From Mucilaginibacter empetricola (GTDB taxonomy: Bacteria; Bacteroidota; Bacteroidia; Sphingobacteriales; Sphingobacteriaceae): a stretch of DNA of 43,910 nucleotides. The translations under genes and the position numbers were made by a program. The notes below the pieces were generated by a model that made no database searches, was not told where the DNA came from, and saw only the letters and a list, made by a program, of their open reading frames with translations. The DNA lies in assembly GCF_024808665.1 (NCBI RefSeq), contig NZ_JANUBZ010000023.1:1-43910 (forward strand), written 5' to 3'. Below, one piece after another: positions 40,600-43,910 of this stretch; the stretch's first letter is position 1, and every line of letters begins with the position of its first letter.

Positions 40600-41256
40600 A
40601 TGGACGCTAATTATTACTTATACCTGTTGCTGTTATTTTTTGTATCGCTTATAGGTCTTCTGCGCTATAAAAAGCTTTCGCCGGCTTTTAAAACATTAAC
40701 CATTTTAATTATAGTAACATTTATAAGCGAAACAATAAAAAAGATTGTAGGCAGAATATTTCATAACAGTATGCCTGTTGCACATTTATCTGCATTTGTA
40801 GAATATTCATTTTTTGCATCGGTGTATTATTATCTGCTAAGCAACCGGTATTTAAAAAGGCTAATAATGGCGTCCATATTTTTTATGCTGCTGCTTGAAA
40901 TTGTGAACATTATTTTTTTTGAGAGCCTGTTACAGTTTCCGGCAATTTTGTTAAATGTTTCACAGTTTATTTATGTGTTGTATTCGTTGCTTCTGTTCAG
41001 GCAAATGCTGATTCAGCCCGCCGAAGAAAGCCTTTTTAAACAAAGTATATTTTGGTTTAACCTGGATATGCTTTTGTATTCAACCGCGATGTTTCTGGAT
41101 TTTGCGCTAACCAGTTATTTCATAAAAAATAAATTGGACGCCACAGCATTAATATACTTCAGTATTATTGTCAATATGCTATTTTATGCCGTAATTGGTA
41201 TTTCTATCCTTATCGACAACAAGAAAAAGTATGACGCGGTTGATTCCACCAGTTAA
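40600..41256 (+). CDS. Polytopic membrane protein of a sensor-kinase operon
   Basis: 218 residues, about six or seven membrane helices (about 6-20, 32-48, 66-80, 87-107, 112-130, 145-165, 180-205). I do not recognise the family. It overlaps the kinase gene by 26 bp, so the two are translationally coupled, and it probably works with it as a membrane sensing component. The kinase itself has only one membrane helix and no sensor domain, which supports that reading. No catalytic motif is visible. Confidence 0.75.
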   Translation: MDANYYLYLLLLFFVSLIGLLRYKKLSPAFKTLTILIIVTFISETIKKIVGRIFHNSMPVAHLSAFVEYSFFASVYYYLLSNRYLKRLIMASIFFMLLLEIVNIIFFESLLQFPAILLNVSQFIYVLYSLLLFRQMLIQPAEESLFKQSIFWFNLDMLLYSTAMFLDFALTSYFIKNKLDATALIYFSIIVNMLFYAVIGISILIDNKKKYDAVDSTS

Positions 41257-42082
41257 TAATAATCCGGACAGCGACGAATTATATGTTATTTTTTTTTCGG
41301 CAACTGCCTTTTTTGTAGTTCTGGCCAGTTTCATTGTTTATTTTATAGTACTGTATCAAAAAAAACAAAGGCAGCATAAAACAGAAAGAGCGGCAATGCA
41401 AGCGGCTTTCAGGCAGGAGTTTTTAAAGGCCCGGATTGAAATACAGGAACAAACCTTTACTCATGTAAGTCGTGAAATACACGACAATATAACACAGGTA
41501 TTATCGTTTGTAAAGCTAAACCTTGCCATGATTGGCGATGTTAAAAATGAACAGCTGATAAAAATAAATGAGAACAGGGAGCTGATTGCACAGGTAATTG
41601 CTGATTTGCGCGACCTTTCAAAAAGTCTGAGCTTTGAAAATATTACCAAACAAGGGCTGGCAAAAACTATTAAGGCCGAAGTAGGAAGAATTACAAAAAG
41701 TGGCTTGTTAAGTTCAACATTTGCAGTGCATGGCGATGTTTATCCTTTGGGAGAACAGCGCGAACTGGTGCTTTTTCGCATATTTCAGGAAGCAATGAAT
41801 AACGCCCTGAAACATTCGGATGCAAAACATTTAACAATCACCTTGGAATATATTCCCGAAATGTTTATATTCACATTCAAGGACAACGGACTTGGCTTTT
41901 CGAGAAGCGGCCTCGATAATATGGTTGGCGCCGGATTAAGAAATATAGAGAACAGAGCATCCCTGATTGGCGCTGTGGCAGCTATAGAAAGCACACCAGG
42001 TAACGGTTGTTCTATTAAAATATCCCTAAACCCTTTACAACACAGTTTATACGATGGAAGCCATCAGGATCGCTTTGGTTGA
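41231..42082 (+). CDS. Sensor histidine kinase, NarX/HisKA_3 type
   Basis: 283 residues from the ATG at 41231. Short N-terminus, one membrane helix about 18-42, a coiled coil (about 45-75), then the dimerisation helix with H84 (VSREIHDNITQVLSFVKLNLAM, in parts) and a HATPase domain with FQEAMNNALKHSDAKHL, DNGLGFS and AGLRNIENRASLIGA. The REIHDN H-box marks the NarL-partner class. There is no sensor domain, so sensing is probably done by the overlapping membrane gene product. It overlaps the response regulator gene by 29 bp. Confidence 0.9.
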   Translation: MTRLIPPVNNNPDSDELYVIFFSATAFFVVLASFIVYFIVLYQKKQRQHKTERAAMQAAFRQEFLKARIEIQEQTFTHVSREIHDNITQVLSFVKLNLAMIGDVKNEQLIKINENRELIAQVIADLRDLSKSLSFENITKQGLAKTIKAEVGRITKSGLLSSTFAVHGDVYPLGEQRELVLFRIFQEAMNNALKHSDAKHLTITLEYIPEMFIFTFKDNGLGFSRSGLDNMVGAGLRNIENRASLIGAVAAIESTPGNGCSIKISLNPLQHSLYDGSHQDRFG

Positions 42083-42689
42083 TGATCACCGCTTATTTAG
42101 AAGCGGGATAGCTTCGCTTATAAATAATTTAAATGGTTTCACTATTCTTTTTGAAGCCGCCAACGGTAAGGAGCTCACACAAAAAATAACCCCCCGCAAT
42201 AAACCCGATATTATTTTGCTGGATATTAACATGCCAGTGATGGATGGCGTGCATACTGCTCAATGGGTTCATAACACCTATCCGGAAATAGCTATGATTG
42301 TTTTATCCATGCACGAGGACCCTCACAAGGTGCTCACCATGCTTAAATTGGGCGTTAAAGGTTACTTGTTAAAAGATGCTGAACCCAACGAGTTTGAGCA
42401 AGCCTTATTTAAAGTATCAAAGGGCGAGGTTTATTATCCTGAATTTGTTACCCGTTTGTTACTCAACTCATTCAGCAATACCGAAGTTGAAATTAAGCTG
42501 AACGCCCGGGAGCTGGAATTTTTGAAATTAGCCAGCACCGAACTTACCTACAAAGAAATTGCCGACCAGATGAATATCAGCGTACGCACAGTTGATGGGT
42601 ACCGCGATGCGCTTTTTGAAAAACTACACGTAAAAAGCAGGGTTGGTTTGGTTTTATATGCCGTAAAAAACAAATTAATCAATTTGTAA
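42054..42689 (+). CDS. NarL/LuxR family response regulator
   Basis: 211 residues. Receiver domain about 4-120 with D10-D11 (LVDDH), phosphorylation site D57 (IILLDINMPVMDG), and K106 near GYLLKDA. C-terminal LuxR-type HTH about 145-205 with LNARELEFLKLASTELTYKEIA and MNISVRTVDGYRDALFEKLHV. It is the cognate partner of the overlapping kinase. Downstream a short AT-rich hairpin ends the operon. Confidence 0.94.
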   Translation: MEAIRIALVDDHRLFRSGIASLINNLNGFTILFEAANGKELTQKITPRNKPDIILLDINMPVMDGVHTAQWVHNTYPEIAMIVLSMHEDPHKVLTMLKLGVKGYLLKDAEPNEFEQALFKVSKGEVYYPEFVTRLLLNSFSNTEVEIKLNARELEFLKLASTELTYKEIADQMNISVRTVDGYRDALFEKLHVKSRVGLVLYAVKNKLINL

Positions 42690-42710
42690 TTTGCTAATTT
42701 TATTAGCAAA
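42690..42710 (+). terminator. AT-rich hairpin after the response regulator
   Basis: TTTGCTAAT (42690-42698) pairs perfectly with ATTAGCAAA (42702-42710) around TTT, starting directly after the stop codon. There is no long T tract, so it may be a weak terminator or an operator for the next gene, whose ATG is 9 bp away. Confidence 0.45.
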
Positions 42711-42718
42711 TTTGTGCT

Positions 42719-43789
42719 ATGGCACATGAGGATAATCCTGATTTTTTTAAGGGTAGAGGGGCTCAGGTTAATACACATAATAAGTTTTTAAAAAACAAGT
42801 ATGTTCTTGACCATGTTGAGGGACTCGATGAACCATTGCTCGAAAACTCGGCAACACAACTTTTTGAAGAAACGCCCAAAAAAATTGTAAGCGAATCCAA
42901 CAGCCCCGATCTGAGCCATATGTACTCCATAAACCCATATCAGGGCTGCGAACATGGTTGCATATACTGCTACGCCCGCAACTCGCACGAATATTATGGG
43001 TTTAGCGCTGGGCTTGATTTTGAACGAAAGATAATAGTAAAGCGTAATGCTCCAGAATTGCTGGAGCAATATTTTAATAAGAAAAACTATCAGCCGGTAT
43101 GTATCATGCTATCGGGCAATACAGATTGTTACCAGCCCATAGAGCGCAAGCTGGAAATAACAAGAGCGCTGTTGGAGTTGTTTTTGAAATATAAAAACCC
43201 GGTAAGTATCATCACCAAAAACAATGTAATACTACGCGATCTGGATATTATTTCGGAGCTGGCCAAGTTGAACCTGATCCATGTAAATGTATCCATAACA
43301 TCGCTGGACGAACAGCTGAGACAAAAACTGGAACCCCGTACCATAACCGCCAGCGGCCGGCTTTCAGTAATTCAAAAACTATCAGAAAACGGCGTGCCCG
43401 TTAGGGTGATGGCTGCACCGATAATACCCGGACTAAATAGTAATGAGGTGCCCGGCATTATTAAAGCGGCTGCAGACAGAGGCGCACTATCAGCCGGATT
43501 TACCATAGTAAGGCTGAATGGCAGCGTAGCCGAAATTTTTACCGACTGGCTTAACAAAGCATTCCCCAACAAGGCCGAAAAAGTGCTGAACATGATCCGC
43601 TCCTGCCATGATGGACAACTAAATGACAGCGATTTTGGCCGGCGTATGAGCGGTGAAGGTAAAATAGCAGAATCTATCCACCAGATGTTTAAAATGGCCT
43701 GCAACCGTTTTTTAGCCGATAGAGAAATGCCCGCGTATAATTATGATTTGTTTGTGCCGAAGAAAGGGAAGCAGACGAGTTTGTTTTGA
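42719..43789 (+). CDS. PA0069 family radical SAM protein
   Basis: 356 residues. C77-x3-C81-x2-C84 (GCEHGCIYCYARNSHEYYG) binds the 4Fe-4S cluster that cleaves S-adenosylmethionine. The preceding YSINPYQG and the later IMLSGNTDCYQPIE, SIITKNNVILRDLDI and RLNGSVAEIF match the PA0069/spore photoproduct lyase-like group (COG1533). The catalytic substrate is unknown; some relatives act on DNA. It is cytosolic. The AT-rich hairpin separates it from the regulator operon. Confidence 0.9.
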   Translation: MAHEDNPDFFKGRGAQVNTHNKFLKNKYVLDHVEGLDEPLLENSATQLFEETPKKIVSESNSPDLSHMYSINPYQGCEHGCIYCYARNSHEYYGFSAGLDFERKIIVKRNAPELLEQYFNKKNYQPVCIMLSGNTDCYQPIERKLEITRALLELFLKYKNPVSIITKNNVILRDLDIISELAKLNLIHVNVSITSLDEQLRQKLEPRTITASGRLSVIQKLSENGVPVRVMAAPIIPGLNSNEVPGIIKAAADRGALSAGFTIVRLNGSVAEIFTDWLNKAFPNKAEKVLNMIRSCHDGQLNDSDFGRRMSGEGKIAESIHQMFKMACNRFLADREMPAYNYDLFVPKKGKQTSLF

Positions 43790-43910
43790 TGTAGCCAGAA
43801 CGCATATAACCATCACGTCCTTGCGAGATTCTGTGTTGAAATACAAGTAATCTGCATAATTTATTTTACATTTGAGTCTTAGGCGGCTTTATGTTAGCCT
43901 GTTTAGGGCA
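43790..43910. other. Window end, no gene seen
   Basis: 121 bases with no supported frame. A CATCACGTCCTTGCGAGATTC stretch around 43813-43833 resembles the AACATCACGTCATTGC / TTGCGAGGT part of the repeat family at 26782-26932 and is probably the edge of another copy (pieces quoted separately). Confidence 0.4.

Overview
The window looks like chromosomal DNA of a Bacteroidota bacterium, most likely family Sphingobacteriaceae (Mucilaginibacter- or Pedobacter-like). The grounds are: protein families typical of the group (DUF6515, DUF2092, DUF4142, DUF3455, split DsbD, bS16 with a long acidic tail, PAS proteins ending in HELRRP), start sites without good Shine-Dalgarno sequences, Bacteroidota-type -7 promoter boxes (TAnnTTTG), and many palindromic intergenic repeats. 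The genus is an inference. No rRNA, tRNA, prophage or CRISPR array was found.

Layout. 1-5.2 kb: DUF3455 protein, an ECF sigma factor with a membrane partner, and a run of secreted proteins (tandem NTF2-like, DUF2092, Gly/Pro-rich DUF6515). 5.2-12.5 kb: a CPA1 Na+/H+ antiporter broken by a one-base frameshift, an FGGY sugar kinase, a Tat-exported phosphoesterase, a GntR regulator, a YycJ-like MBL hydrolase and a DUF480 (YceH) protein. 12.5-19.3 kb: a DUF4142 lipoprotein, small unknown genes, a divergent peptide-deformylase-like protein, type I pullulanase, a CheY-like receiver and a LacI regulator. 19.3-22.2 kb: a block of nested inverted and direct repeats, one of which copies the 3' end of the neighbouring AsmA-like/GT51 transglycosylase gene.

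22.4-28.8 kb: the ribosomal cluster rpsP-rimM-trmD-rplS, all on the minus strand but expanded. Five genes (unknown exported protein, membrane protein + XRE regulator under an apparent autoregulated promoter, double-VOC protein, second membrane protein) lie between rimM and trmD. A nucleotidyltransferase-like gene bracketed by palindromic repeats lies between trmD and rplS. 29.2-31.7 kb: two signalling proteins, a PAS-PAS-HisKA protein without an ATPase domain and a histidine kinase whose membrane domain aligns without gaps to the plant ethylene receptor ETR1, with every ethylene-binding residue kept. 31.7-33.6 kb: pfkA, then a REP-associated HUH transposase gene flanked by its palindromes, with a solo copy 5 kb away between rpsP and rimM. 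33.5-39.3 kb: split dsbD and birA on one strand, rsfS and ftsH on the other. 39.4-43.8 kb: a LUD-domain protein, an unknown small protein behind a tandem 22-bp-period repeat, a membrane protein/histidine kinase/NarL regulator operon with overlapping genes, and a PA0069-type radical SAM protein.

The strongest candidates for something new are the ethylene-receptor-like kinase with its ATPase-less PAS partner, the small REP/transposase system, the accessory genes lodged in the ribosomal operon, and the repeat block carrying a copied gene tail.
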